This document shows positions 41,137-50,540 of a stretch of 64,000 nucleotides of DNA, one piece after another (the first letter of the stretch is position 1; every line of letters starts with the position of its first letter). The stretch is from Pseudomonas sp. ADAK13. GTDB taxonomy: Bacteria > Pseudomonadota > Gammaproteobacteria > Pseudomonadales > Pseudomonadaceae. Below the pieces are notes generated by a model. It saw nothing but the letters and a program-made list of their open reading frames with translations, ran no database searches and was not told where the DNA came from. The translations under genes and the position numbers were made by a program. Location of the stretch: contig NZ_CP052860.1 of the NCBI RefSeq assembly GCF_012935715.1, positions 5,332,001 to 5,396,000 on the forward strand. The letters run 5' to 3'.

Positions 41137-44100
41137 TCAGGGCGTTTGGTGCGCCATCGACGGTATCGGGTCCAGCTGACGTCCCAGGGTGGTAATCAGC
41201 AGGGTCAATGAGTCGGCGTTGTCTATCTGGGTATTGAAACGCCGGGTCAGGTTGGTTTTGAAAATCCCTCTCGCATTGCTCAAGTCCACGCCTCCGGTGG
41301 TCTGCAGAATCTGCTCCTTGATGTAGTCGTCGTCAGGATCTGTGCCTACGTCAGGGCCGATCACGCCCATGGCATCCATTGATTTGAACAAGTGCCCAAT
41401 GGGCGTGCTCACCGAGTAGGCGTTTTCTTGCACGTCTTGCAGCCAGTCCCGCAGGTCGCGGCCGGTCTGGGTCTGGACTTCGATCAGGTCGGAAAACGGC
41501 GATACCGTATTGAGGTACACCGCGTCGACAGTGTTGCGCACGATGTGGGTCAGTTCGTGGATAAGCGTCGTGGCGCGAGCATGGACCGGTTGGTCGAAGT
41601 AGCCGATCAAGTGGCTGTCATACAGCGACGCAGGGGGATCGAAGAAGTTGTCGGAGAGGTAGATGCGTCGGTCCGGGTCGTCGTCGATGGTAAAGGCCCA
41701 ATGCCGCTCGGGCTCGACGATATGCGCTCCGGAAACGAATCGCGTCGAGTTGAGTGAGTAAAGCGACGGTTCCAGGACCTCGTCCAGGATAGCGGTAACG
41801 GTTTCCAGCAGTTTTTTTGCGAGCGCCTCGGGAAACCGTGCGGGCCCCGTATCGGGGTCTGGCGCAATCCCAAAGAAGCGATTCACGAAGCGATGCACCC
41901 GCGTGACGGGTGGGTACTTGGGGTCCAGCAGCTTCAGGTTTTGTTGGCAGTTGTGCAGGTAAAACGTTGCCAGGTCCAGTGCCTCGACAATCGCCTGGGC
42001 CCTGTGTGGAGAGAGGCGCCGGATATTGGCCATGCCACGGGCTTCGATGTTCATGATCCTGCGGGCTGCTGCCCTGACTTCTCGCTGCTCGAGCATTCTG
42101 CTGAGCCCGGGGCCGAAGCGGCGGATGGGCGGACGGGTATCGACCCGCCATTTGCGTCCGGTATCCAGGCGCAAGCGAGGGCCTTTGGACTGTGCACTGA
42201 ACAGCCGCCAGTGACTGCCCTGTTTTTCGGCGCGATAGACCTTGCCCGCGCAGGGAACGTAATGGTGGTTATTCTCCGAGGTGTAGACCCCGGAGGCGCC
42301 CGCACTCAATTGTTCCAGGCTGGGTTCGTGCACCTCATAGGCCTGCAGCCGGGTGCGTTCTTGAGCCGTTATGTCGATGCCTGGCCAGGCCGGGGCTGTA
42401 TCCGTCGGCTCAGGTGCCGGCTGAGGGTCGTCTGGAGCCACAGGCGCCTGCATCAACTGGCGCAACGAGAGCATTTGCCCGACGCCCGCGATAAACGACT
42501 CCAACGCTTCACGCCATTGGTGTTGCTGCAAGGCTTCGGCGGAGGCTTTGAACAGCCGGTAGCTCTGCCATATCACGATCGGCAGCATCAGTTTGCCGGG
42601 CAGTAACCCGAGTGACTGTTGGAGGCCGCCGGTAAACAGCGCTTTTATGGTGTCCCAATTCGACTGGCCGTCGGGCTGATTTTGCTGGTCGAGCATGTGC
42701 ACCATAAGGGCAGTGTTGTCCCGGTACAGCTGCTTGAGTGCATTGCCCATGATGGGCGTTGCCGCCAGGGTGATTTCAGACAGTTTCCCTGCGGTGGTGG
42801 CCCACAGGTTTTTATAGGTGGCTTGATCGCTGGCCGGCAGATGGCCAATGATCCAGTCCTGCAGCAGGCCGGGTATGTTGAGCCGAAGCAGCAAACTGGC
42901 CTCGTTTTCAAACTCCTGGAACGTCTGTTGCGGACTGTACGGCGTATACATCACTACCGGGTTCTTTCCGGCGGCACTGATCAAGTAGACCCCCAGCGTC
43001 TTTACGGCGCGGGCGCCCGCCGTCGCAATCAACTCCAACGGGCGGATACTCGCGGTCGCGCCCTCGACGGTAGCGCGGGCGGTGGCGTCCGGCATATCGA
43101 GTATCTGTTCGATCAGGCCCAATCCGGTGACCGAGAGCCGCTCCTGTAGCTTCAGTGCATGGGCATGTTGCAGCAGTTGCCAGGGCAACTGCCGGATAAA
43201 CCGTTGCTCTCGCTCCCCGGCACCGGGGTTGCCTGGGGTGAGTTTTTCAGTCAGGTAAGCCTGGTTGTCTTGCTTGAGGGTCAAGCGGGCCAGTATCTGA
43301 AGTATGACCGTGGGCGTCAGGCCAACGGCCGCGGAGTCGACTTCAAAGGTGGCGGCCTGTTGTGTAACGTGATTCAGGGCGTAGTCCACCAGGTTCTGGC
43401 GCTGGCCGGCGAGCACCAGCTTGGGGGTGATGTACACGTTTTTCGGGGACACGGCGTAGGCCATCAACAAGCCGGTGAGTGTGTCGTGGACATACTGCGA
43501 GAGGGAGAAAAAATCATGCAGGTAGTCTTTGTCGTCGCTGAGGCTCTGGCGGTATTGCTCAAGGATTTCGATATGGCGCTGTTGCTCCTTGATCGGGGCC
43601 ATCCCCAGCCAGGCGGGTAACGACTGTTGCGCCATCAGGGTTTGGGCGATTCGTGACGTGTGGTCCAGGTCGGTGGCGGGTAGCGTCTGTTCCAGCGCAG
43701 CAAAACGGCTCAACAAGGCACCGCTCGATAAGCTCAGCGCCAGGCAGTGGGCGCGTTGCCCGATGTAATGCTCAATCCACGACTGTTGGCGGTGTTGCGC
43801 CACGGCGTCGTTGATCTGCATGAAGCTGCCCAAGGCGTAAGACTGGTGGGGCTTGAACTGGCGGGGGTCGAGGTTCTGCAGAAGCATCATGCGCTGCTCG
43901 GGATCGGCGAGCCGGCGCTTGAGTTCGGTGTGCAGTTGAGCGATGTGGGTGAAACTTTCCAGGCCTCGCGCCGGGGTCCACAGAATCGCCCGGCCGGAAT
44001 GGGAAGGGTCCAGGCCGCCACGTTCGGTGAGCACCAGGCAATGCGCCAATGGCACCCTTTGCTTCTGGTTCTGCGGTTCGACGGTCAGCGCGAAGGCGTC

Positions 44101-46245
44101 TGGAATGAAGCCGTTGAGCCCCTGGCGCCGGCGCCGATCAGGGCGCTGATGATCAAATACGGTATTGATCAGCGCCTCGTCACGGGCGTCGAGGCTGTTG
44201 TTCAGGCGCCTGAGCCGGGCCTCTCCCTGAATGGCCACTGACATGGCATGGGCCATGGGCGCCTTGAGGGTCTCCAAGTGCTCACGGGGCATGTTGGCGA
44301 GGTCGCGGCTGCGAAATTGGGTCAGTGCAGCGCCGAGAATGGCGTTGGCCCGGGTGATATCGAGCGAGGTCAGTTTTTTTGCAAGTCCCTTTCCCGGGGC
44401 ATGGTAGAGGCCGTAGTCGGGGGTCTGGGGAATAGGCCCCAGGCCACGGGTCAGGCGCCCGATGAAATAGCTGCTGAGGCTTTGGCTTTCCAGGGGCGGT
44501 GCCACGGCTGCATCGCTTGCGGTACTGGCGTATCGGTTGACGTAAATTCCCTCCGGGTCGAGATCCGGCAGGCGGTGAAGGTTGAACTGCGCGGTCAATA
44601 CTTCCCGGACCTTGCTCGCCAATGCAGGTTGCGCCCGGATCTGCACGGCCAGGGATTGCTCGATACTAGCCATCTGTTTTTGCAGCAGGGCAACGCGTTC
44701 GGCGGTGAGCGAGACCGGGCGCGTGGGGTCGGCGAGTACTGAGTGCGGGGTCCACCGTCCCTCGCTATCCAGGCCCGGAAGTTGGCTGTCAATCATGTAG
44801 CGCACGTCCAGCGAGTGATCCACCAGGGCCGCGGGATCGATGCCGGCTCGTGTGCGACGGTACAGGTCCAGGGCATAACCGAGGTTCTGCTGCTGTTTGG
44901 CGATGACCTCTTCGAACAATTGTTCAAACAGGTTGCCTTGCAGTTGTAGGCCAGAAAACCGGGGGGCCTTGAAGCCGATAAACAATGCGCGCTCTTGCAG
45001 GGACATCAGGTTATAGAGGTTATTGTCATACCCTGGCGCCTTGACCATGGCCTCGAGGGCCTTCATTAAATCCTCGTAGTTTCCGAGCACCTGCAGGCCC
45101 AATCCCGGTGTGTAGAAAAACGTAGTGGCGTTCCCGATCATCAACGTGCTGGCCAATGAAACTGTATTGGCGGGATGCTCCCAGATCTGCACTTTTTCGA
45201 AGCGCAGTGGGGTGATGTTGTTCCCGTTCAAGGTCTCTTCGGGCTCGTACAGCAGGGCCAGCGCCTGGCTTTGCGAGGCACTGATGATCGACTTTTGGCG
45301 CTTGAGCAGTATGTCCAGTCGGGCATTTGCCGCCATGGCCTGTGTGAAAAAGGCCCGGCGAGAAAGACTGGGTGATATTTCGGTGTTCCAGAACGTTTCC
45401 AGGGCGCTCTGCAGGAACGGAACCAGTTGCCCGGCCGCTTGCTGAATCGCGGTTTCCCAGCGTGGTGCGTCCGCCGGGTCTTTTGGGCGCCCGGGATGGA
45501 AAAATTCCCGGGTCTGCCCGACAGGCCAGTTTTGCTCGCGGTAAAACAACAACACGGCATCATTGATGTGCAGTGAATCAAGCCAGCGGGGCGTGTTGCC
45601 TTGCACGGGCTGGCGGGCGAAAAAGCTCACATGGGCGGCGCTGGCATCCAGTCCCGGGAACGCGGGTCGACACACCACGTTGAGCAACTGCGACAGCAAG
45701 GTGCCCAGCGTCGGGAGTTGTTTTAATTCGGCCAGCATCGCCTGGCGGTTTTTATCCTGATAGGCGTTGAGGGTTTTTTCCTGTTCCTCAAAAACACCCT
45801 CAAGGATGGCTTCGGTGGTCAGTACGGGGGTGTTGTCCGCTGCCCGTATGGCCTGTTGTTGCAAAGGCAGGAAACGCAGGAGTTGCGCGGCCTGCGCCGG
45901 ATTTTTCAACCGTTCGCTCAACGCCGCCAAGGCTTGCGCACGGTTATCGAATTTTTCCAGGCCGCCGTAGGGGGTGTAGAGGAACGCGTGAGGGTAAACG
46001 GCGCTGGAACTCATCATGAAGCTGCCGGCCAGTTCGGCGGCGTTGGGTGTGTTTTTGTCGAGCCAGAGGCGTTGCGCAATCATCGGCGGCGATTGCTGGC
46101 GACGCGCGGTGTCGGTGGCGAAAAACACCTTGCCGAGAAACTCGTGGTCCTTGCGGTCGAGGCCCAGGCGGCGTTCACGCTCCAAGACGTTCCAGCCATC
46201 GCGCAGGGCTTCCGGGAAAAAATAGGGTAGGGAGCTGTGGCTCAT
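41137..46245 (-). CDS. Giant toxin-like protein with aspzincin-type metalloprotease C-terminus
   Basis: 1702 residues, no signal peptide. It resembles the large dermonecrotic-toxin-domain (DUF6543-type) proteins of pseudomonads. Four degenerate modules with the core [LFIV]-[FLM]-[YW]-TP-x-x-G-L begin near residues 87 (FLYTPYGGLEKF), 376 (FFYTPGLGLQVL), 753 (ILWTPARGLESF) and 1097 (VMYTPYSPQQTF), each followed by a leucine-rich helix. A hydrophobic stretch lies near 1210-1230 and a Pro/Asp-rich hinge near 1270. The C-terminal part has RIYLSDNFFDPPA, then TTLIHELTHIVRNTVDAVY (HELTH at 1563-1567, Asp at 1574). This is the HExxH...[GN]TxDxxY arrangement of M35 aspzincin zinc proteases. No adjacent immunity gene is evident. 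Function is inferred. Confidence 0.82.
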   Translation of the reverse strand: MSHSSLPYFFPEALRDGWNVLERERRLGLDRKDHEFLGKVFFATDTARRQQSPPMIAQRLWLDKNTPNAAELAGSFMMSSSAVYPHAFLYTPYGGLEKFDNRAQALAALSERLKNPAQAAQLLRFLPLQQQAIRAADNTPVLTTEAILEGVFEEQEKTLNAYQDKNRQAMLAELKQLPTLGTLLSQLLNVVCRPAFPGLDASAAHVSFFARQPVQGNTPRWLDSLHINDAVLLFYREQNWPVGQTREFFHPGRPKDPADAPRWETAIQQAAGQLVPFLQSALETFWNTEISPSLSRRAFFTQAMAANARLDILLKRQKSIISASQSQALALLYEPEETLNGNNITPLRFEKVQIWEHPANTVSLASTLMIGNATTFFYTPGLGLQVLGNYEDLMKALEAMVKAPGYDNNLYNLMSLQERALFIGFKAPRFSGLQLQGNLFEQLFEEVIAKQQQNLGYALDLYRRTRAGIDPAALVDHSLDVRYMIDSQLPGLDSEGRWTPHSVLADPTRPVSLTAERVALLQKQMASIEQSLAVQIRAQPALASKVREVLTAQFNLHRLPDLDPEGIYVNRYASTASDAAVAPPLESQSLSSYFIGRLTRGLGPIPQTPDYGLYHAPGKGLAKKLTSLDITRANAILGAALTQFRSRDLANMPREHLETLKAPMAHAMSVAIQGEARLRRLNNSLDARDEALINTVFDHQRPDRRRRQGLNGFIPDAFALTVEPQNQKQRVPLAHCLVLTERGGLDPSHSGRAILWTPARGLESFTHIAQLHTELKRRLADPEQRMMLLQNLDPRQFKPHQSYALGSFMQINDAVAQHRQQSWIEHYIGQRAHCLALSLSSGALLSRFAALEQTLPATDLDHTSRIAQTLMAQQSLPAWLGMAPIKEQQRHIEILEQYRQSLSDDKDYLHDFFSLSQYVHDTLTGLLMAYAVSPKNVYITPKLVLAGQRQNLVDYALNHVTQQAATFEVDSAAVGLTPTVILQILARLTLKQDNQAYLTEKLTPGNPGAGEREQRFIRQLPWQLLQHAHALKLQERLSVTGLGLIEQILDMPDATARATVEGATASIRPLELIATAGARAVKTLGVYLISAAGKNPVVMYTPYSPQQTFQEFENEASLLLRLNIPGLLQDWIIGHLPASDQATYKNLWATTAGKLSEITLAATPIMGNALKQLYRDNTALMVHMLDQQNQPDGQSNWDTIKALFTGGLQQSLGLLPGKLMLPIVIWQSYRLFKASAEALQQHQWREALESFIAGVGQMLSLRQLMQAPVAPDDPQPAPEPTDTAPAWPGIDITAQERTRLQAYEVHEPSLEQLSAGASGVYTSENNHHYVPCAGKVYRAEKQGSHWRLFSAQSKGPRLRLDTGRKWRVDTRPPIRRFGPGLSRMLEQREVRAAARRIMNIEARGMANIRRLSPHRAQAIVEALDLATFYLHNCQQNLKLLDPKYPPVTRVHRFVNRFFGIAPDPDTGPARFPEALAKKLLETVTAILDEVLEPSLYSLNSTRFVSGAHIVEPERHWAFTIDDDPDRRIYLSDNFFDPPASLYDSHLIGYFDQPVHARATTLIHELTHIVRNTVDAVYLNTVSPFSDLIEVQTQTGRDLRDWLQDVQENAYSVSTPIGHLFKSMDAMGVIGPDVGTDPDDDYIKEQILQTTGGVDLSNARGIFKTNLTRRFNTQIDNADSLTLLITTLGRQLDPIPSMAHQTP

Positions 46246-46418
46246 GTGCCTGATCCTTGGACAAAGTGAGGGCGTCGACCCTACGCACCCGCGAGCGCCT
46301 CAGGGCGCTAGATATGTCTGGCGTTCCCTGTCGACAGCCATGGGGCAAACCCTGTCTAATCGTCAGACCGATTCTTTGTACGCTGTTGCCCTTTCCAATA
46401 ATTAAACGGGAGCTTCAG

Positions 46419-47456
46419 ATGTCTGCATCGCCCTTGGATGTCGAGTCTTCATCAGAGCGACTCACTTACGCCCAATTGACCGACCTGCTGCGCCAGGTCT
46501 TCGTGCGCCACGGCACATCGGCCGACGTGGCCCGGGTGCTTGCCGAGAACTGCGCCAGCGCCGAACGTGATGGCGCCCACAGCCACGGCGTGTTTCGCAT
46601 TCCCGGTTATGTTTCCACCCTGGCCAGTGGCTGGGTCAACGGCAAGGCCGTGCCGGTGGTAGAGGACGTCGCCAGTGGTTTCATTCGCGTCGATGCCGCC
46701 AATGGCTTCGCCCAGCCCGCGCTGCAAGCCGCCCGCCCGCTGTTGGTGGAGAAGGCCCGAAGCGCCGGGATCGCCTTGCTGGCGATTCACAATTCCCATC
46801 ACTTCGCGGCCCTTTGGCCGGATGTCGAGCCCTTCGCCGAAGAAGGCCTGGTGGCCTTGAGCGTGGTCAACAGCATGACCTGCGTAGTGCCCCACGGGGC
46901 AGACCGGCCGCTGTTCGGCACCAACCCCATTGCCTTCGCGGCGCCCCGTGCCGATGGCTTGCCGATCGTCTTTGACCTGGCCACCAGCGCCATCGCACAC
47001 GGTGACGTCCAGATTGCCGCGCGCAAAGGCGAACGCCTGCCGCCGGGCATCGGCGTGGACAGCCTCGGCCAGCCGACCCAGGACCCCAAGGCCATTCTCG
47101 AAGGCGGCGCGCTGCTGCCGTTTGGCGGGCACAAGGGCTCGGCGTTGTCGATGATGGTCGAGTTACTGGCAGCGGCCCTCACGGGCGGCAATTTCTCGTT
47201 TGAGTTCAACTGGTCCGATCACCCGGGTGCCCGCACGCCGTGGACCGGCCAGTTGCTGATCGTGATCGACCCGAGCAAGACTGCCGGGCAAAGCTTCGCC
47301 GAGCGCAGCCAGGAGCTGGTGCGGCAGATGCATGCGGCAGGGTTACGGCGTTTGCCGGGGGATCGGCGCCATCGCACGCGGGCGAAGGCCCTGGCAGACG
47401 GGATCGAGCTGGATACGCAGGAATTGAAGCGGTTGCGGGTGCTGGCACAGGTGTGA
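46419..47456 (+). CDS. Ldh2-family NAD(P)H-dependent imino-acid reductase (DpkA-like)
   Basis: 345 residues of the malate/L-lactate/delta1-piperideine-2-carboxylate dehydrogenase superfamily. Signatures are AERDGAHSHGVFRIPGYV, the active-site-region IHNSHHFAALWPDVEPFAEEG and PHGADRPLFGTNPIAFA. The SHHFAALWPDVE pattern favours delta1-piperideine-2-carboxylate/pyrroline-2-carboxylate reductase (DpkA, D-lysine and D-proline catabolism) over malate dehydrogenase. The ATG at 46419 has GGGAG upstream; the 54-residue longer frame lacks support. It is divergent from the giant protein gene. Confidence 0.86.
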   Translation: MSASPLDVESSSERLTYAQLTDLLRQVFVRHGTSADVARVLAENCASAERDGAHSHGVFRIPGYVSTLASGWVNGKAVPVVEDVASGFIRVDAANGFAQPALQAARPLLVEKARSAGIALLAIHNSHHFAALWPDVEPFAEEGLVALSVVNSMTCVVPHGADRPLFGTNPIAFAAPRADGLPIVFDLATSAIAHGDVQIAARKGERLPPGIGVDSLGQPTQDPKAILEGGALLPFGGHKGSALSMMVELLAAALTGGNFSFEFNWSDHPGARTPWTGQLLIVIDPSKTAGQSFAERSQELVRQMHAAGLRRLPGDRRHRTRAKALADGIELDTQELKRLRVLAQV

Positions 47457-47496
47457 AGCGCGCTGCGCCCGGGGAGGGCGCAGGCGTTGTGTCAGG

Positions 47497-47817
47497 TCAG
47501 TTGCGGCGACCCAGCAACAGGCCGACCACCAGGCCAAACCCGGCGGAAATCGCCACGGTCTGCCATGGATGGCCACCAATGTACGTCTCGGTGGCGTCTA
47601 CCACCGGCTTGCTGCGCTCGCGCACATTGGACACCGAGTCCAGGGCCTGCTTGAGCTTGATAGCGACCTGTTCGCGCAGGGTTTCACCTTCTTCTCCCAC
47701 CAGTGACGCACTGCTTTTGAGCAGCTTGTCCGATTCTTCGATCAGCGCGGTCAGCTCACTGAACGCTTGATCCTTGATTTGCTCTTCGACGGCTTGGGCG
47801 GCAGATTTGCGGGCCAT
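47497..47817 (-). CDS. DUF883 (ElaB/YqjD) inner-membrane-anchored protein
   Basis: 106 residues. The N-terminal ~80 residues are charged helix (ALIEESDKLLKSSASLVGEE), followed by GHPWQTVAISAGFGLVVGLLLGRRN, the C-terminal membrane anchor and RRN tail typical of ElaB/YqjD. E. coli relatives associate with ribosomes at the membrane in stationary phase. The start at 47817 follows AAGGAGTTAACCC; the longer frame is rejected. Confidence 0.92.
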   Translation of the reverse strand: MARKSAAQAVEEQIKDQAFSELTALIEESDKLLKSSASLVGEEGETLREQVAIKLKQALDSVSNVRERSKPVVDATETYIGGHPWQTVAISAGFGLVVGLLLGRRN

Positions 47818-47993
47818 TGGGTTAACTCCTTGCAGGTGAATGTGGCAATAAATGCGCTCGATGAAGAATGGAGTGTTTGAAGCTGGCAAAAGTTGCAGGT
47901 TTTTTTCCTGAGGTCAGCTTAGGTGAAATCCAGGCCAAGAAAATTCGACCTACAGTGTAAGATGTCACCTATTTGTGCAGCAGGTAATTCAAC

Positions 47994-48245
47994 ATGAGCT
48001 TCAATCTGGCCAACAAGCCCCTCGCCGAGCGCGCCGCGCTGGAAGATGAAAAGTCCCGTCTCTACGACCTGTGGCAAAGCAACCTGGGCAAGGCCAAGGG
48101 CGAAGCCGCCCGCCTGTTTGGCGAACGTGCCAAGCGCAAGGGCAAATGGGCCGAATGGGTGCGTGCGGAACTGGACGGCATGTCGCCGCCGGAGTTTTCG
48201 AACATGGTGCGCAGTGAAGTCAATCGGCTGATGGCGGCGAAGTAA
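47994..48245 (+). CDS. Conserved small basic protein of unknown function
   Basis: 83 residues, very rich in Lys/Arg/Ala/Glu: SFNLANKPLAERAALEDEKS, then GEAARLFGERAKRKGKWAEW, ending SEVNRLMAAK. Likely all-helical and soluble. I do not recognise its family beyond a pseudomonad-conserved appearance. It is divergent from the DUF883 gene; its end overlaps the convergent LysR gene by 26 bases. Confidence 0.72.
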   Translation: MSFNLANKPLAERAALEDEKSRLYDLWQSNLGKAKGEAARLFGERAKRKGKWAEWVRAELDGMSPPEFSNMVRSEVNRLMAAK

Positions 48246-49146
48246 AACACGCCTCGATCGCCTCACGCACCAGGCGCTGCAAGGGATCGAGCTGCGCCTG
48301 GGTGCGCCAGCCCAGCTCCACCGGGTAGCGCGGCAAGGTCAGTGGGCAGGGCAGCACCGTCAACCCGGTCAGCCGCGCGATGGCCTGGGCCGCGTGATCG
48401 GGGATGGTCGCCACCGCCTGGCTGCCCTTGAGCAGAAACGGTAGTGCGGCAAAGTGGGTGGTGGAAGCGCCTACGTGCCGGCTCAAGCTCTGCGCGGCCA
48501 GGCCCTCGTCGGTAATCCCGATAAATCCCCCAGACGATACCAACACATGTTCACGCCTCACGAACTCGTCGAGGTCGATGGCCTGTTGCCCCGGCGCCAG
48601 GCTGGCGGGGTCCACCAGGCACGCATAATGGCCTTCCCCGAGTACCTGGCGGCTCAGCCGGCGCTCGGCAAAACCGCCGGCGGTGATCGCAAGGTCCAGG
48701 CTGCGGTCGAGCAGGGCACCGGCGACGATCTGGCTGTGGGTCTGGCGGAAAATCAGCCGCAGCTTCGGCGCACGCCGGGCGATCTCATCGATCAGCCGGC
48801 GGCCGTAGGCAATTTCGAAATCATCCGACAACCCCAACACCACCGAACGGCCCTGATAATGGCTGCCGTGAGGGTCGACCATGGCCAGGCTCTGGCGGCA
48901 ACGGTCGAGCGCTTCGCTGATCACCGGTTTCAACTGGTTGGCCCGCAAGGTTGGCGCCAGGCCCCGGCCGGTGCGCACGAACAATTGATCGCCATACACA
49001 TCCCGCAGACGACGCAACGCCGCACTGATGGCCGACTGTGTCACCCCAAGGCGCAGGGCGGCGCGGCTGGCACTGGATTCGTCGTGCAGGGCTTCGAAGG
49101 TTTTCAGCAGGTTGAGATCGACGTTGGCGATATTCATCGGGTTCAT
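48220..49146 (-). CDS. LysR-family transcriptional regulator
   Basis: 308 residues. The N-terminal winged helix is VDLNLLKTFEALHDESSASR, then LGVTQSAISAALRRLRDVYGDQLFVRTGRGLAPT, the NodD/NahR-like subtype with LFVRTGRGL. The effector-binding domain follows. Start at 49146 or 49137 (two close ATGs, no strong ribosome site). It lies 37 bases downstream of the MHS transporter on the same strand, so it may be part of the peptidase-transporter transcript. Confidence 0.88.
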   Translation of the reverse strand: MNPMNIANVDLNLLKTFEALHDESSASRAALRLGVTQSAISAALRRLRDVYGDQLFVRTGRGLAPTLRANQLKPVISEALDRCRQSLAMVDPHGSHYQGRSVVLGLSDDFEIAYGRRLIDEIARRAPKLRLIFRQTHSQIVAGALLDRSLDLAITAGGFAERRLSRQVLGEGHYACLVDPASLAPGQQAIDLDEFVRREHVLVSSGGFIGITDEGLAAQSLSRHVGASTTHFAALPFLLKGSQAVATIPDHAAQAIARLTGLTVLPCPLTLPRYPVELGWRTQAQLDPLQRLVREAIEACFTSPPSAD

Positions 49147-49183
49147 AGTGCGTGGCTGGATATGTCTCGAATGTATAACGCCT

Positions 49184-50473
49184 CTAGACCAGCTGCAATT
49201 TTCTGCTGGCCACCACCAGCGCACTGATACTCAGGGCCGCTGCCGCGATCAGGTAAAAACTCGGCGCCAGTTGTGAGCCGGTCAGGGCGATCAGCCCGGT
49301 GGCGATTACCGGCGCAAAGCCACCAAATATCGTCACAGCCAGGTTGTAGCTGAGGGACATGCCGGTCACCCGGGTGCGTACCGGAAACACATCCGCCATG
49401 AGTGATGCCAGCGGTGCGAAGTAGACCGCCTTGATCAACGCCATCATGGACACCACCAGCAACAACGAGGTTGCGCTGGGTACTGTGTTGAGCCAGACGA
49501 ATGCCGGAAAGATCGCGAGGATGTAGACGGCCGAAGCCCAGAGCATGATTTTGATCCGGCTGACATAACCGGTGATGAACCCGACCACCGGCGTGACCAC
49601 GGTCAGGATGAGCCCACCTGACAGCGTGGCCAAAAAGCCTGTGGACTGGGGAATGTTCAAGGTGGTCGCGGCATAGGACGGCATGTACTTGATCATGAAG
49701 TTGGACGCCGTCGACACGATCAGCACGCCCATGGACACCAGCAGCAAGGTCTTCTGCGAGAACAGCACCTCCCGCAGCGGCCGGGAGCCCGGTTCACTTT
49801 CCTTGAAGTCGGGGGACTCATCCACCGTACGGCGGATGTACAGGCCCACCGGACCGAGGATCAAGCCAAAGAAAAACGGCACGCGCCAACCCCAGTCGAA
49901 CATCTGCTGGTCGTTCAGGCTGGTGGTCAGAAAGTAGCCGAACAACGAGGCGATGACCACGCCAAATCCCTGGCTAGCAAACTGCAGGCTCGCGACAAAG
50001 TTGCGGGTCTTTTGCGGGGCATGTTCCATCATGAATGCGGTGGAACTGCCGAACTCACCGCCTGCCGAGAAGCCCTGGAGCAGACGGGCCAGCAGAATGC
50101 CTATCGGCGCGACAATCCCGATGGCGGCATAGCCGGGCATGACCGCGATCATCGCCGTGCCGATCAGCATCAGCATGATCGACAGCGTCAACGCTTTCTT
50201 GCGGCCCTGCCGGTCGGCATAGGAACCCAGTACGGCGGCGCCCAACGGACGGATCAGAAACGACAGCCCGAAGGTCGCAAAGGCCAGGAACAGCGAGACC
50301 GCCGGGTCTGCGGCCGGGAAAAATACCTTGCTGATGGTCAGCGCAAAATAGGCGTACACCGACAGGTCAAACCATTCAAGCGTGTTACCGATCAAGGCGG
50401 CGCCCACAGGCTTCCAGAGGGGCGTTGCGGTGGCGACCGCGGGTGAAACGGTGGGGGACGATAACGCTGTCAT
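49184..50473 (-). CDS. MFS transporter of the metabolite:H+ symporter (MHS) family
   Basis: 429 residues with 12 predicted transmembrane helices. MHS signatures are IGNTLEWFDLSVYAYFA near the N-terminus, SYADRQGRKKALTLSIMLM in loop 2-3 and LLQGFSAGGEFGSS in helix 4. Relatives import organic acids, proline or betaine. It follows the M20 peptidase by 67 bases, which suggests uptake of that enzyme's substrate or a related carboxylate. Confidence 0.9.
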   Translation of the reverse strand: MTALSSPTVSPAVATATPLWKPVGAALIGNTLEWFDLSVYAYFALTISKVFFPAADPAVSLFLAFATFGLSFLIRPLGAAVLGSYADRQGRKKALTLSIMLMLIGTAMIAVMPGYAAIGIVAPIGILLARLLQGFSAGGEFGSSTAFMMEHAPQKTRNFVASLQFASQGFGVVIASLFGYFLTTSLNDQQMFDWGWRVPFFFGLILGPVGLYIRRTVDESPDFKESEPGSRPLREVLFSQKTLLLVSMGVLIVSTASNFMIKYMPSYAATTLNIPQSTGFLATLSGGLILTVVTPVVGFITGYVSRIKIMLWASAVYILAIFPAFVWLNTVPSATSLLLVVSMMALIKAVYFAPLASLMADVFPVRTRVTGMSLSYNLAVTIFGGFAPVIATGLIALTGSQLAPSFYLIAAAALSISALVVASRKLQLV

Positions 50474-50540
50474 GCTTGACGCTCCTGATTTTATAAGGGG
50501 GTGAGCGGCAGATAAAAAGGGTCCGTCTGACCCTGATTTT

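Noticed and set aside
46257..46418. Extended N-terminus of the DpkA-like reductase
   Set aside because: The extra 54 residues match nothing in the family and the ATG at 46419 has a proper ribosome site.
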